A DNA stretch of 64,000 nt from Candidatus Contendobacter odensis Run_B_J11 (GTDB lineage: Bacteria > Pseudomonadota > Gammaproteobacteria > Competibacterales > Competibacteraceae). Positions 41,116-49,825 of this stretch are shown here, piece after piece. The position numbers and the translations under genes were made by a program. The notes beneath the pieces were generated by a model, which was not told the origin of the DNA, ran no database searches, and worked only from the letters and a program-made list of their open reading frames with translations. The DNA is taken from the NCBI RefSeq assembly GCF_000531125.1, contig NZ_CBTK010000212.1:1-64000 (forward strand), read 5' to 3'. The number at the start of each line of letters is the position of its first letter. The stretch's first letter is position 1.

Positions 41116-41736
41116 ATGAGCTGCTTTTTACAAATTCATCCCACCAATCCACAACCACGGCTGATCGGGCAAGTCGTGGAACAGTTACGCGGGGGCGCGG
41201 TTCTGGTTTATCCCACCGATTCCAGCTATGCCCTGGGGTGTCAACTGGGTGACAAGGCGGCGGCGGAACGCATCCGCCATATCCGCCAGACCGACCGCCA
41301 CCACAATTTCACTCTGGTCTGCCGCGATCTATCGGAAATTGCTACCTACGCCAAGGTAGACAATCAGCGCTATCGCCTGCTCAAGGCGGCTACGCCGGGG
41401 CCATTTACCTTTATTCTGCAAGCGACTCATGAGGTGCCGCGCCGGTTGCAGCATCCGCGTCGCAAAACCATTGGCATCCGGGTGCCTGACAATGCCATCG
41501 TGCGCGCTCTGCTGGCGGAACTGGGCGAACCGATCATGAGCTGTACCCTGACGCTGCCCGGCGATGAGTGGCCGCTGCACGATCCGGAAGAAATCGAAGA
41601 TCGCTTGCGTAATCAGGTGGATTTAATCATTGACGGTGGTCCCGGCCAGCGCGAACCCACCACGGTGATTGACCTGACCGACGCTGCGCCACACCTCATC
41701 CGCCAGGGATTGGGCGATGCCAGCCCGTTTCTCTAG
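41116..41736 (+). CDS. yciO: YciO/Sua5-YrdC family threonylcarbamoyl-AMP synthase homologue
   Basis: 206 residues of the YrdC-fold: GGAVLVYPTDSSYALGCQLGDKAAAERIRHIRQ, NFTLVCRDLSEIATYA, LKAATPGPFTFILQAT, KTIGIRVPDNAIVRALL, EPIMSCTLTLPGDE. YrdC/Sua5 make threonylcarbamoyl-AMP for t6A modification of tRNA; the YciO branch is closely related and its activity is less certain. It is divergent from yciB across 122 bp, matching the usual neighbourhood, and followed by a site-2 protease and trpS. Confidence 0.9.
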   Translation: MSCFLQIHPTNPQPRLIGQVVEQLRGGAVLVYPTDSSYALGCQLGDKAAAERIRHIRQTDRHHNFTLVCRDLSEIATYAKVDNQRYRLLKAATPGPFTFILQATHEVPRRLQHPRRKTIGIRVPDNAIVRALLAELGEPIMSCTLTLPGDEWPLHDPEEIEDRLRNQVDLIIDGGPGQREPTTVIDLTDAAPHLIRQGLGDASPFL

Positions 41737-41769
41737 TCCGTGCTACCTTAGGCTGCGTATAATCCTCCA

Positions 41770-42414
41770 ATGATTGAACTCAACACGATTCAACTGCTGG
41801 TTATCCTGGCGCCGCCACTGCTGTTGGCGATCACTTTGCACGAAGTGGCGCATGGCTGGGTGGCGTTGCGCTGTGGCGACACCACTGCCCAATCGCAAGG
41901 TCGGCTCAGCTTGAACCCGCTGCGCCATATTGATCCCATTGGCACCGTGCTGGTACCCGCAGTGATGGCGGTTATTGGCGGCTTCATCTTTGGCTGGGCC
42001 AAGCCGGTACCGGTCAGCTATAACCGGCTGCGTCAGCCTAAGCGCGACATGGCGCTGGTGGCGCTGGCCGGGCCAGCGTCGAACCTGCTGATGGCGCTGG
42101 GCTGGGCGCTGGCAGCCGTGATCGGCCATGGTTTGCAGACGGCATTGCCGTGGCTGGGCCAACCGCTGATGGCGATGGGTGTGGCGGGGGTGAATGTCAA
42201 CGCCATGCTCGGCGTACTGAATCTGGTGCCGATTCCGCCGTTGGACGGTTCGCGGGTGCTGGCGGGAATGCTGCCGGATCGCGTGGGTCAAACCATGGCG
42301 CAAATCGAGCCTTACGGCCTGATCATCCTGGTACTGCTGCTCTCTAGCGGGGTGTTAAACCTGATGCCGGTAGTCAGTAGCGTCAGTCACTTGATTTTGA
42401 GCCTGTTCTTCTAA
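41770..42414 (+). CDS. Site-2 protease family membrane peptidase (M50)
   Basis: 214 residues, about five membrane helices. Zinc motif HEVAH at 24-28 (LHEVAHGW), family signature LSLNPLRHIDPIGT, and the second zinc motif region NLVPIPPLDGSRVL supplying the Asp ligand. It is a minimal intramembrane metalloprotease without PDZ domain, like the YdbE/Rip-like small members. Located between the YciO gene and trpS, 27 bp from the latter, an arrangement common in Gammaproteobacteria. Substrate unknown. Confidence 0.9.
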   Translation: MIELNTIQLLVILAPPLLLAITLHEVAHGWVALRCGDTTAQSQGRLSLNPLRHIDPIGTVLVPAVMAVIGGFIFGWAKPVPVSYNRLRQPKRDMALVALAGPASNLLMALGWALAAVIGHGLQTALPWLGQPLMAMGVAGVNVNAMLGVLNLVPIPPLDGSRVLAGMLPDRVGQTMAQIEPYGLIILVLLLSSGVLNLMPVVSSVSHLILSLFF

Positions 42415-42441
42415 TCCCAATCCTGACCTATCGCCACTATT

Positions 42442-43449
42442 ATGGAAATCACTCTCACCGGCATTACTACCACTGGCGCTCCACATTTAGGGAATTACGT
42501 CGGCGCAATTCTGCCCGCTATCGAAGCCAGTCGCCGGCAGGACGTGCAATCCTTCTATTTTCTGGCCGATTACCACGCCTTGGTCAAATGCCAGGATCCC
42601 GCCCTGGTTCACCGCTCACGGCTGGAAGTCGCCGCGACCTGGCTGGCGCTGGGGCTGGAGGTGGATAACGTCATTTTCTACGCCCAAACCGACATTCCCG
42701 AAATTCTGGAATTGACCTGGATATTGACCTGCGTCACCGCCAAGGGCTTGATGAATCGTGCCCATGCTTACAAAGCAGCGGTCGCCGAAAATCTGGCCGA
42801 TCCCGACAAGGATCCCGACAAGGCGGTCACAATGGGGTTATTCAGCTATCCGATTTTGATGGCGGCGGACATTCTGATGTTCAAGGCCAGCAAAGTGCCG
42901 GTGGGGAAGGATCAGACTCAGCATCTGGAAATGGCTCGCGACATCGCCGCCCGGTTTAATTACCTGTACGGCGAGCATTTTGTGCTGCCCGAAGCGGTGG
43001 TGGATGAAAAAGCGTCGGTGCTGGTCGGACTCGACGGGCGCAAGATGAGCAAGAGCTACGGCAACACCATCCCGCTGTTCGAGCCGGAAAAGGCGCTGCG
43101 CAAGCTGATTATGCGGATTAAGACCAACTCGCTGCCGCCGGAAGCGCCCAAGGATCCCGATACCTGCACCCTGTTCCAGATTTACCAGGCGTTTGCCACG
43201 GCTGATGAAAGCGCGGCGATCCGCCAACGCTATGCCCAAGGCATCGGTTGGGGCGAGATGAAACAAGTGTTGTTTGAATATCTGAATGCCCGCTTGACTG
43301 AACCGCGTCAACGCTATCAGGAATTGCTGGAAAAGCCTGATCACATTGAGCAGATTCTCAAACACGGCGCGGCGCGGGCGCGGGAGTACAGCGTACCGTT
43401 CCTGCACCAGTTGCGGCGAGCGGTGGGGATTCGACCGTTGGGCGGGTAA
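42442..43449 (+). CDS. trpS: Tryptophanyl-tRNA synthetase
   Basis: 335 residues, class I synthetase charging tRNA-Trp. The HIGH-type motif is PHLGNYVG (14-21) and the KMSKS motif is intact (GRKMSKSYGN); VGKDQTQHLEMARDIAARFN and the C-terminal helical region are typical. The length is normal. No second trpS is seen in the window. The normal neighbour downstream would be scpA, but the AIPR gene intervenes. Confidence 0.95.
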   Translation: MEITLTGITTTGAPHLGNYVGAILPAIEASRRQDVQSFYFLADYHALVKCQDPALVHRSRLEVAATWLALGLEVDNVIFYAQTDIPEILELTWILTCVTAKGLMNRAHAYKAAVAENLADPDKDPDKAVTMGLFSYPILMAADILMFKASKVPVGKDQTQHLEMARDIAARFNYLYGEHFVLPEAVVDEKASVLVGLDGRKMSKSYGNTIPLFEPEKALRKLIMRIKTNSLPPEAPKDPDTCTLFQIYQAFATADESAAIRQRYAQGIGWGEMKQVLFEYLNARLTEPRQRYQELLEKPDHIEQILKHGAARAREYSVPFLHQLRRAVGIRPLGG

Positions 43450-43559
43450 GGTGGATTGATTAAATCATCCAGCCGATACATAACGGTTGCACCAGATTCG
43501 CGTTCCGGCGGTAGGTACGTTGGTTATCCACCATATGAATTTTCTCAAAGGAAGTGCCA

Positions 43560-45320
43560 ATGTACGAATTAATAAAGAAGCAAATTTCGGCTGATTATTT
43601 CCAGCAAAAATTTTCAAACGACGGGCAGCGATTTGTCGCTTGGTATCTTCGCAATGTTCTGTTTCGCGACATGAATGAAACGCGGGATGACATTACTGAT
43701 GGTGCTGACGATAAGCAAATTGATGCCATAATTATTGACGGTGACAAATCTCTGGTTCACATCATACAAGGCAAATTCATTCAATGCGGTGCTATCGATG
43801 CTGAGCCCCTACGCGAAGTTCTATCATCTTGGATGCAAATTAAAAACCTTGCTCGGCTACAGAATGTTGCAAACGCAAAGCTGCAAAGAAAACTCTCAGA
43901 ACTGGCAACGGCGCTCGAAGAGGATTACGAAGTATCATTTGAACTGATAACTACTGGAGTATTGACCGATTCTGCCAAAAATGATCTTGAAACATTTCAG
44001 AAAGAGTTAGCTCGAATTAGTGAAAACGAAGACTTTGATGCAACGATACACGTAATTGAAAACGACGAAATCAAACGTCGCTACGAATACGCAATTGAAT
44101 CGGATAACCCTAGTATTAACTACAAACTTAATCTTGGTGGTAGTAAGTTTATGTACCATGAAATTGCAGGAACGCCTGTTATTATTGCTGCCCTTCCTCT
44201 GAAAGAATGTGTCAAACTACCCGGCATTAAGGATGGCACTCTTTTCCAGAAAAACGTCCGAAAAAGTCTAGGTTCGAGTAACGCAGTAAATAAAGGGATT
44301 CGAAATACCATTATTGGGGATAAACGGTCAGATTTTTTCTTCTTTCATAATGGGTTAACGATCTTGTGCAACAAGATGGAAATGGACGGTGAAATACTTT
44401 CACTGTATGGCCTGAGCGTAGTTAATGGTTGTCAATCTCTTAATACAATTCTTTCGTGTAGCGAAACAGTTAAGAAGGCTGATGATGCCTTTATTCTTTT
44501 CCGATTTTATGAAATACCACAGCGGGATCGTGCAGACAAAATCTCAATTTGCACCAACTCTCAAAGCGCCGTAAAAGCCCGTGACCTGAGAAGTAATGAT
44601 AAGCGTGTACTAGCAATAAAAAGATCTTACGAGCTTAAATATCCAAGCGGATACTTTATTACTAAGCGAGGAGAAATAGCGCCAGCAGACAAAAATAAAG
44701 ATCATGTCGTTGAACTATCTGGTTTAGCTAAGAATCTTGTCGCATGGCACTCACAGAGACCAAATCTTTCTTACGGTGAAACTAAGATTTTTGATAAGTA
44801 TTTTGAAACGCTTTTTAAAAACAAAGATTATCCGCCTGAAAACATTTTTGCTCTTAATGCATGGATGAATCAGGTTCTAAAAACGTGGATTCCTGAAAAT
44901 CCGCTAAACCTGAATGAAACACTTCTAGCTATGAGGGCTTATGCGCCCTATCACCATTTGTATGCTATAGGCATGTGTTTCTCCATCACAAACAATCATT
45001 CTGAACGTGTTCCTAATCCTTCCAAGGCTTATGAGGCTGCATCTAAGCTTGGAATGGTTGATGAAATAGTAAAAGTAGCTGGTATCAGCCTCAACATGGC
45101 ACTAGAGGCCGCAGCAAATGAGCTACAACCCGCCAATAGGGTTTTCAGTCCGCAGAACTGGGTAAAGACAAAAAGTTGTCTTGCTGGCATAAACGGAGCT
45201 ATACGTAACTACTTTAATATGCTTCCAATGATGCCAGGAGGCGCGGAAATAAGAAAAAAGCTGAACGAAGCAACTACTTTAAAAAGCGAAGATTTTGAAT
45301 ACCGCTGGTCCGCTGACTAA
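43560..45320 (+). CDS. AIPR-family abortive phage-resistance protein
   Basis: 586 residues of the AIPR (abortive infection phage resistance, PF10592) family. The N-terminal 150 residues show a probable nuclease fold: QIDAIIIDGD with Asp55, then VHIIQGKF with Gln70 and Lys72, a D-(x14)-QxK variant of PD-(D/E)XK. The central part contains the family hallmark region FFFFHNGLTILCNKM, LYGLSVVNGCQSLNTI, NSQSAVKARDLRSNDKRVLAIKRSYE. The ATG at 43560 has AAGGA about 10 bp upstream, better placed than the GTG at 43554. It is markedly AT-richer than its neighbours and separates trpS from scpA: an acquired single-gene defence module. No methylase or partner gene adjacent. Mechanism in this organism is unproven. 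Confidence 0.85.
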   Translation: MYELIKKQISADYFQQKFSNDGQRFVAWYLRNVLFRDMNETRDDITDGADDKQIDAIIIDGDKSLVHIIQGKFIQCGAIDAEPLREVLSSWMQIKNLARLQNVANAKLQRKLSELATALEEDYEVSFELITTGVLTDSAKNDLETFQKELARISENEDFDATIHVIENDEIKRRYEYAIESDNPSINYKLNLGGSKFMYHEIAGTPVIIAALPLKECVKLPGIKDGTLFQKNVRKSLGSSNAVNKGIRNTIIGDKRSDFFFFHNGLTILCNKMEMDGEILSLYGLSVVNGCQSLNTILSCSETVKKADDAFILFRFYEIPQRDRADKISICTNSQSAVKARDLRSNDKRVLAIKRSYELKYPSGYFITKRGEIAPADKNKDHVVELSGLAKNLVAWHSQRPNLSYGETKIFDKYFETLFKNKDYPPENIFALNAWMNQVLKTWIPENPLNLNETLLAMRAYAPYHHLYAIGMCFSITNNHSERVPNPSKAYEAASKLGMVDEIVKVAGISLNMALEAAANELQPANRVFSPQNWVKTKSCLAGINGAIRNYFNMLPMMPGGAEIRKKLNEATTLKSEDFEYRWSAD

Positions 45321-45366
45321 AAGGTTAGCATTGGTTGAGCGATCCGTTATAGCGGTGTACTAATTT

Positions 45367-46158
45367 ATGATGGACGCCGCCACCGACATTCCACCGTTCG
45401 CCAAGGTCGGCGGCGAACCTTATACCCAGTTCCCGCAAGACCTTTACATCCCGCCGGATGCGCTGGAAGTGTTTCTGGAAGCCTTCGAGGGCCCGCTGGA
45501 TTTACTGCTATATCTAATCAAGCGTCAAAATCTGAACATCCTCGACATTCCTATTGCTGCTATCACCCGGCAATACATGGAGTATCTGGCGTTGATGCAG
45601 GAAATGCGGCTGGAACTGGCGGCGGAATATCTGGTGATGGCGGCCTGGCTGGCGGAAATCAAATCGCGGCTACTGCTGCCGCGACCGGTCTCCGCCGAAA
45701 CTGAGGAAGACGACCCACGCGCTGATCTGATTCGTCGGCTTCAGGAATACGAGCGGTTCCAGCAAGCGGCGCAGGCACTGGATGCACTGCCGCGACTGGA
45801 GCGTGACCTGTTCGTTGCCCACGCGGAACCGGCTCATCGGGAAACGCTCCGAACCCCGCCGCCGGTCAGTCTGGCCGATCTGCTCAGCGCCTTGCGGGAG
45901 GTGATGAACCGTGCCGAGATGTTTGGACACCACCACATTCACCGCGAAGCGCTGTCGGTGCGGGAACGGATGAGCCAGGTACTGGAACAGTTGGACGCAC
46001 TGCGCTTTACCGCTTTCACCGCGCTATTTCGCCCGGAGGAAGGACGGGCAGGTTTAGTAGTGACGTTTCTGGCGGTGCTGGAGTTGTTACGCGAAGCGTT
46101 GCTGGAACTGGTGCAGACTGAGCCGTTCGCGCCCATTCATGTCCGCCGCCGGATTTGA
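45367..46158 (+). CDS. scpA: Condensin subunit ScpA (kleisin)
   Basis: 263 residues. N-terminal SMC-neck-binding part FEGPLDLLLYLIKRQNLNILDIPIAAITRQYMEYL, EYLVMAAWLAEIKSRLLLP, then an acidic linker and C-terminal winged helix (FTALFRPEEGRAGLVVTFLAVLELLREALLELVQTEPFAPI). It bridges the SMC heads. ATGs at 45367 and 45370; no clear ribosome site, perhaps because the AIPR insertion replaced the native leader. scpB follows after 9 bp. Confidence 0.93.
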   Translation: MMDAATDIPPFAKVGGEPYTQFPQDLYIPPDALEVFLEAFEGPLDLLLYLIKRQNLNILDIPIAAITRQYMEYLALMQEMRLELAAEYLVMAAWLAEIKSRLLLPRPVSAETEEDDPRADLIRRLQEYERFQQAAQALDALPRLERDLFVAHAEPAHRETLRTPPPVSLADLLSALREVMNRAEMFGHHHIHREALSVRERMSQVLEQLDALRFTAFTALFRPEEGRAGLVVTFLAVLELLREALLELVQTEPFAPIHVRRRI

Positions 46159-46167
46159 GCCACCGTC

Positions 46168-46767
46168 ATGCCGCAACTGAAGGCGATTGTAGAAGCGCTA
46201 TTGCTGGCCACCGATGCACCGCTGAACATAGAGCGGTTATTGGAGGTATTCCCGGAAGCAGAGCGGCCGGATCGGGACACGCTACAAGCGGCACTGGCCG
46301 CATTGGCTACTGATTACCACGGGCGCGGAGTGGAACTGGTCGAAGTCGCTAACGGCTTTCGCCTGCAAGTACCCAAAGCCTTCTCGCCGTGGATATCGCG
46401 GCTGTGGGAAGAACGCGCCGCCAGCTATTCTCGTGCGCTGTTGGAAACGTTGGCGCTGATCGCCTACCGCCAGCCCATCACTCGTGGTGAGATCGAAGAT
46501 GTGCGCGGGGTCAGCGTCAGCAGCAGCATTATGAAAACCTTGCAGGAACGCGGCTGGATCAAGGTGATCGGCCATCGTGAAGTGCCGGGGCGTCCGGCGC
46601 TGTTTGCTACCACCCGCGTCTTCCTGGATTATTTCAACCTCAAGAGTCTGAGCGAACTGCCGTCGCTGGCCGGGCCGCGCGATCTGGACGCCATCGGCGC
46701 CGCGCTGGACAGTCGCAACACTCAGCGCGCTGGTTCGCCACTTCAAACGGAATTTCCCGATGTCTGA
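46168..46767 (+). CDS. scpB: Condensin subunit ScpB
   Basis: 199 residues with two winged-helix domains: LKAIVEALLLATDAPLNIERLLEVFP at the start, then YSRALLETLALIAYRQPITRGEIEDVRGVSVSSSIMKTLQERGWI and VPGRPALFATTRVFLDYFNLKSLSELP. It dimerises and binds ScpA. Its end overlaps rluB by 8 bp. Confidence 0.94.
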   Translation: MPQLKAIVEALLLATDAPLNIERLLEVFPEAERPDRDTLQAALAALATDYHGRGVELVEVANGFRLQVPKAFSPWISRLWEERAASYSRALLETLALIAYRQPITRGEIEDVRGVSVSSSIMKTLQERGWIKVIGHREVPGRPALFATTRVFLDYFNLKSLSELPSLAGPRDLDAIGAALDSRNTQRAGSPLQTEFPDV

Positions 46768-47743
46768 ACGCTTGCAAAAACTCCTCGCCCGGGTCGGCCT
46801 TGGCTCCCGCCGCCAGATTGAAGACTGGATTCGCCAAGGCCGGATCACCGTCAACGGGGTGCCGGCGCAACTGGGCGTCTTGGTCAACGGCGCCGAAAAA
46901 ATTCATATCGACGGCAAACTGGCGCAGGTACGCCCCTTCGGGCAACAGCGCCGAGTATTGGCCTATTACAAACCGGTCGGTGAAATGACCAGCCGCCATG
47001 ATCCCGGCGGTCGGCCTACGGTGTTCGAGCATTTGCCGCCCTTGGATAATAGCCGCTGGATCGCAGTGGGGCGGCTCGACCTGAATACCCAGGGCTTGTT
47101 GCTGTTGACCAACGATGGCGAACTCGCCAACCGGCTGATGCACCCCTCGTCTCAAATTGAACGGGAATACGCGGTGCGGGTGTTGGGCGCGGTCACGCCG
47201 GAGATGTTGCAGCGGTTGCGAGAGGGCGTGGCGCTGGAGGATGGACTGGCTCACTTCGACGAGCTGCGCGATATCGGCGGCGAAGGCGCGAATCACTGGT
47301 ATCACGTCATCCTGCGGGAAGGTCGCACCCGCGAAGTGCGCCGGTTGTGGGAATCGCAGGGCGTCACCGTCAGTCGGCTGACCCGGGTACGCTATGGGCC
47401 GGTGACCTTACGGCGCGGTTTGCATCCCGGACACTGGGACGAACTGGACGATGTGCAAATCCGTGCGGTGCTGGATGCGACGGCCAGTGCGCCTCACGCC
47501 AATGCGCCGGCGCCGGTGAAACCCCCGCTGCAAACCAAACCGCGCCGTCCGTCATCGCCCAGAAGTCGGGGCGCGCGCCCCAATCGGTCTCCTGATGGCG
47601 ATGAGCGCAAGACCAGCGCTGAATCGCGCCAAGCGCAGAAACCGTGGGAAGCCAAGCCCGGCCAGCCCCACAAAGGTCAACATGCGGCACCCCTCCGCCC
47701 GCGCCGTCCCGTTAATCCTGGGCGCGGAAAGTCTGACCAGTGA
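46760..47743 (+). CDS. rluB: 23S rRNA pseudouridine synthase RluB
   Basis: 327 residues. S4-like RNA-binding domain (SERLQKLLARVGLGSRRQIEDWIRQGRITVNG) then the RsuA/RluB-type catalytic domain with Asp107 in GRLDLNTQGLLLLTNDGE, and GRTREVRRLWESQGVTVSRLTRVRYGPVTL. It forms pseudouridine at the position equivalent to U2605. Residues from about 240 are a basic Pro/Arg/Lys-rich tail, as in E. coli RluB. The last 32 bp overlap the 3' end of the convergent yciK gene. Confidence 0.92.
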   Translation: MSERLQKLLARVGLGSRRQIEDWIRQGRITVNGVPAQLGVLVNGAEKIHIDGKLAQVRPFGQQRRVLAYYKPVGEMTSRHDPGGRPTVFEHLPPLDNSRWIAVGRLDLNTQGLLLLTNDGELANRLMHPSSQIEREYAVRVLGAVTPEMLQRLREGVALEDGLAHFDELRDIGGEGANHWYHVILREGRTREVRRLWESQGVTVSRLTRVRYGPVTLRRGLHPGHWDELDDVQIRAVLDATASAPHANAPAPVKPPLQTKPRRPSSPRSRGARPNRSPDGDERKTSAESRQAQKPWEAKPGQPHKGQHAAPLRPRRPVNPGRGKSDQ

Positions 47744-48455
47744 CGCCCTTGCTGTCCGGCCCCAGCAGGTACAGATAGGTCGCCATAATATCCTCCGGGT
47801 CGGCCCACTCCGCCGGGTCACGTCCTGGGTAAGCGCGCAAGGTCAATTCACTGCGAACCTGCCCTGGATCGATGCTGTTAACTCGAATGTTGGTATTGGT
47901 CTCCAGTTCGCTGGCCAATAGCTTCATTAAGGTCTGAGCGCCGCCCTTGGCGACTGCGTAAGCGCCCCAATACGCCCGCCCTTCCTCGCCTACCTGGTCG
48001 GTGGTGAAGACGACCGAGGCATCGCTGGAACGGCTCAACAATTCCAAGACCGCCTGCGTCAATAGGAACGGCGCGTTCAAATTGACTTGTAGTATCCGAT
48101 ACCACAGCTCAATGTCGTAATTGGCTATTGGCGTCAGTCCAGCGAACAGAGCGGCATTGTGCAGCACTCCATCCAACCGGCCAAATTCGGTGTCCAGCAC
48201 CCGAGCCAGATCAGCGTAATCCTTGGGCGTTGCTCCCTCCAGATTCATCGGGTAGATGGCGGGTTTGGGACCACCCGCCTGCTCAATATCGTCGTAGACC
48301 TGTTCCAGCTTGCGGATAGTGCGGCCTAGCAAAATCACCGTGGCACCGTAGCCGGCCAGGCGACGGGCGGCGGCACGACCGATGCCTTCCCCGATACCGG
48401 TGATCAGAATGACCCGGTTTTTCAGCAGATCAGCGGCGGGTTGGTAATCCTTCAT
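47712..48455 (-). CDS. yciK: YciK-type short-chain dehydrogenase
   Basis: 247 residues, SDR fold. Nucleotide site TGIGEGIGRAAARRLAG, HNAAL (NAG-type motif), catalytic Ser-Tyr-Lys region with YAVAK, and INSIDPG with the C-terminal GRDPAEWADPEDIMATYLYLLGPDSKGVTGQTFRAQD typical of YciK. NAD(P)-dependent oxidoreductase of unknown physiological substrate. Immediately upstream of the squalene/phytoene-synthase-like gene is in the same direction with a 68-bp gap. Confidence 0.9.
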   Translation of the reverse strand: MKDYQPAADLLKNRVILITGIGEGIGRAAARRLAGYGATVILLGRTIRKLEQVYDDIEQAGGPKPAIYPMNLEGATPKDYADLARVLDTEFGRLDGVLHNAALFAGLTPIANYDIELWYRILQVNLNAPFLLTQAVLELLSRSSDASVVFTTDQVGEEGRAYWGAYAVAKGGAQTLMKLLASELETNTNIRVNSIDPGQVRSELTLRAYPGRDPAEWADPEDIMATYLYLLGPDSKGVTGQTFRAQD

Positions 48456-48523
48456 GGTGCCACCTTATCCGACAGTGTTGTTTTCAATTCGCGCCCATCA
48501 CAAGTAGCGGGCGAATCCAAAGT

Positions 48524-49378
48524 TCAGGGAGCTACAGCACGGCGATGACGCCGCCGCACCCGCCACGCCAGCCACAACTTGCGTAATGGCGTCAGGCGGG
48601 TACGCTGCTCCAGCAACCGATAACCGTCCTCGGCGATTTCCGCCAGCAGCGCCATCGCCAGTTCCAGGCGAATCAGCAAACTGTACTGGGCGTAACGATC
48701 CGCATCCGGCAAAGCTTCCAGTGCCCGGCGGTGATAGTCGTGAATGCGCTCCGCCTGGAAGGCGAACAGTTGTCGAACCCGATCTGTAGTCTGGGCCGCC
48801 ATCAAATCGCCAGGCTGTACACCAAACTGCCGCATTTCATCTTCCGGCAGATAAAACCGCCCCTGTTGAAGGTGTTGGCGCACCTCATAGATGCGCTCGA
48901 ACAGCAGTAGCAACGCCCCGGCTTCGTGAGCAAAGCGGGGCGTAGCGCGCCGATCCTGGTAGCCCAGGATTTCAGCGACCAGCAGCGCGGGTATGCTGCC
49001 GCGTCGGTGAACATACAGTGTCAGTTCAGTGAAACTGGGGTAGGCATCGTAGTCCAGATCCATGATGACCCCATCCAGCATCTCCCGAAAATATTCTTCG
49101 GGCAGATTGAACCGGGTCAACCGCAGTTGCAGGGCGCGGGTCACTGGATGCTGCGGATTACCTGCAAACAGCCGATCAATTTCGTTTCGCCACCAGTCCA
49201 GTTTGGTCCGGGCAACGCCGATATCCCGGCAATCGTCCACGATCCGGGTTGTTTCAACCTGGAACGCATGAACTGCAACCAAAATCTGGCGCTGCGCCAG
49301 CGGCAGTCCCAGCAAACTGTAACGGAAATCCGAACCTTGCTGAACCGCCAAATGGTGGCAGTAGTCGTCTGGAGTCAT
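48524..49378 (-). CDS. Squalene/phytoene synthase-like protein, degenerate active site
   Basis: 284 residues with the all-helical trans-isoprenyl diphosphate synthase fold: TPDDYCHHLAVQQGSDFRYSLLGLP, TKLDWWRNEIDRLF, MDLDYDAYPSFTELTLYVHRRGS, GRFYLPEDEMRQFGV. The first Asp-rich region reads TRIVDDCRD (Asp48, Asp49, Asp52), off the canonical D-D-x-x-D form. The second, canonically NxxRDxxED, is ERIYEVRQHL (161-170): the catalytic Asp residues are replaced by Glu165 and His169. Head-to-head synthesis of squalene or phytoene is therefore doubtful. No carotenoid or hopanoid gene is near. It could act on another prenyl diphosphate or be a structural relative (NDUFAF6-type proteins are known non-catalytic members). 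Confidence 0.8.
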   Translation of the reverse strand: MTPDDYCHHLAVQQGSDFRYSLLGLPLAQRQILVAVHAFQVETTRIVDDCRDIGVARTKLDWWRNEIDRLFAGNPQHPVTRALQLRLTRFNLPEEYFREMLDGVIMDLDYDAYPSFTELTLYVHRRGSIPALLVAEILGYQDRRATPRFAHEAGALLLLFERIYEVRQHLQQGRFYLPEDEMRQFGVQPGDLMAAQTTDRVRQLFAFQAERIHDYHRRALEALPDADRYAQYSLLIRLELAMALLAEIAEDGYRLLEQRTRLTPLRKLWLAWRVRRRHRRAVAP

Positions 49379-49596
49379 GGGGTAGTCATCCAGGGTTCAC
49401 CTAACAACCTTGCTTCGCCCTACCGGCGGAAGCGGGTATGACGAAAAGCGAACTTCCTGTAATCGAGAGCAGTCATTGGGAGTACCTATCCAACCGCCAA
49501 AAGGGTTGCACGAGTTTCTCGATAAATAGGCATATTTATTGCTTACGACTGTATCAGGTTTCATGAGTTTCACATTATCAGGGCGGGAGGCTTGCC

Positions 49597-49767
49597 ATGA
49601 TGACTATCGGTGACATCGAAAAGTTACCCGAATGCGAGCGAGCGGTTGCGCGTGCATCTTACCAATACTATCGCGCCCTGTTACATGGAGCGCCGAACCC
49701 AGCGCGCCTGCGTCTGCGGCAGATCTGGCTGGCCGAGATTGCACGACGCTGGCCGGGTGTCTGGTGA
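49597..49767 (+). CDS. Small hypothetical protein (56 residues)
   Basis: Begins MMTIGDIEKLPECERAVARA and ends ARRWPGVW. GGAGG (49586-49590) stands 6 bp before the ATG, an excellent ribosome site. Amphipathic helix followed by an Arg/Leu-rich helix (RLRLRQIWLAEIARRW); no signal or membrane segment. No family recognised. Lies alone between the squalene-synthase-like gene and uspA, whose 3' end it approaches head-on. The gap 49379-49596 upstream contains only a worn copy of the CATTCCCGCG-type repeat near 49429-49458. Confidence 0.55.
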   Translation: MMTIGDIEKLPECERAVARASYQYYRALLHGAPNPARLRLRQIWLAEIARRWPGVW

Positions 49768-49825
49768 TACGGACGAAGGCATCTTCGCCGGCCCCGGTAT
49801 CCGGTGCCAGCGGGTTACGCACGGT

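Noticed and set aside
49379-49596. RNA gene or intact mobile element in the gap before the 56-residue gene
   Set aside because: Only a degraded fragment of the CATTCCCGCG repeat is recognisable; no tRNA-like fold or paired ends.
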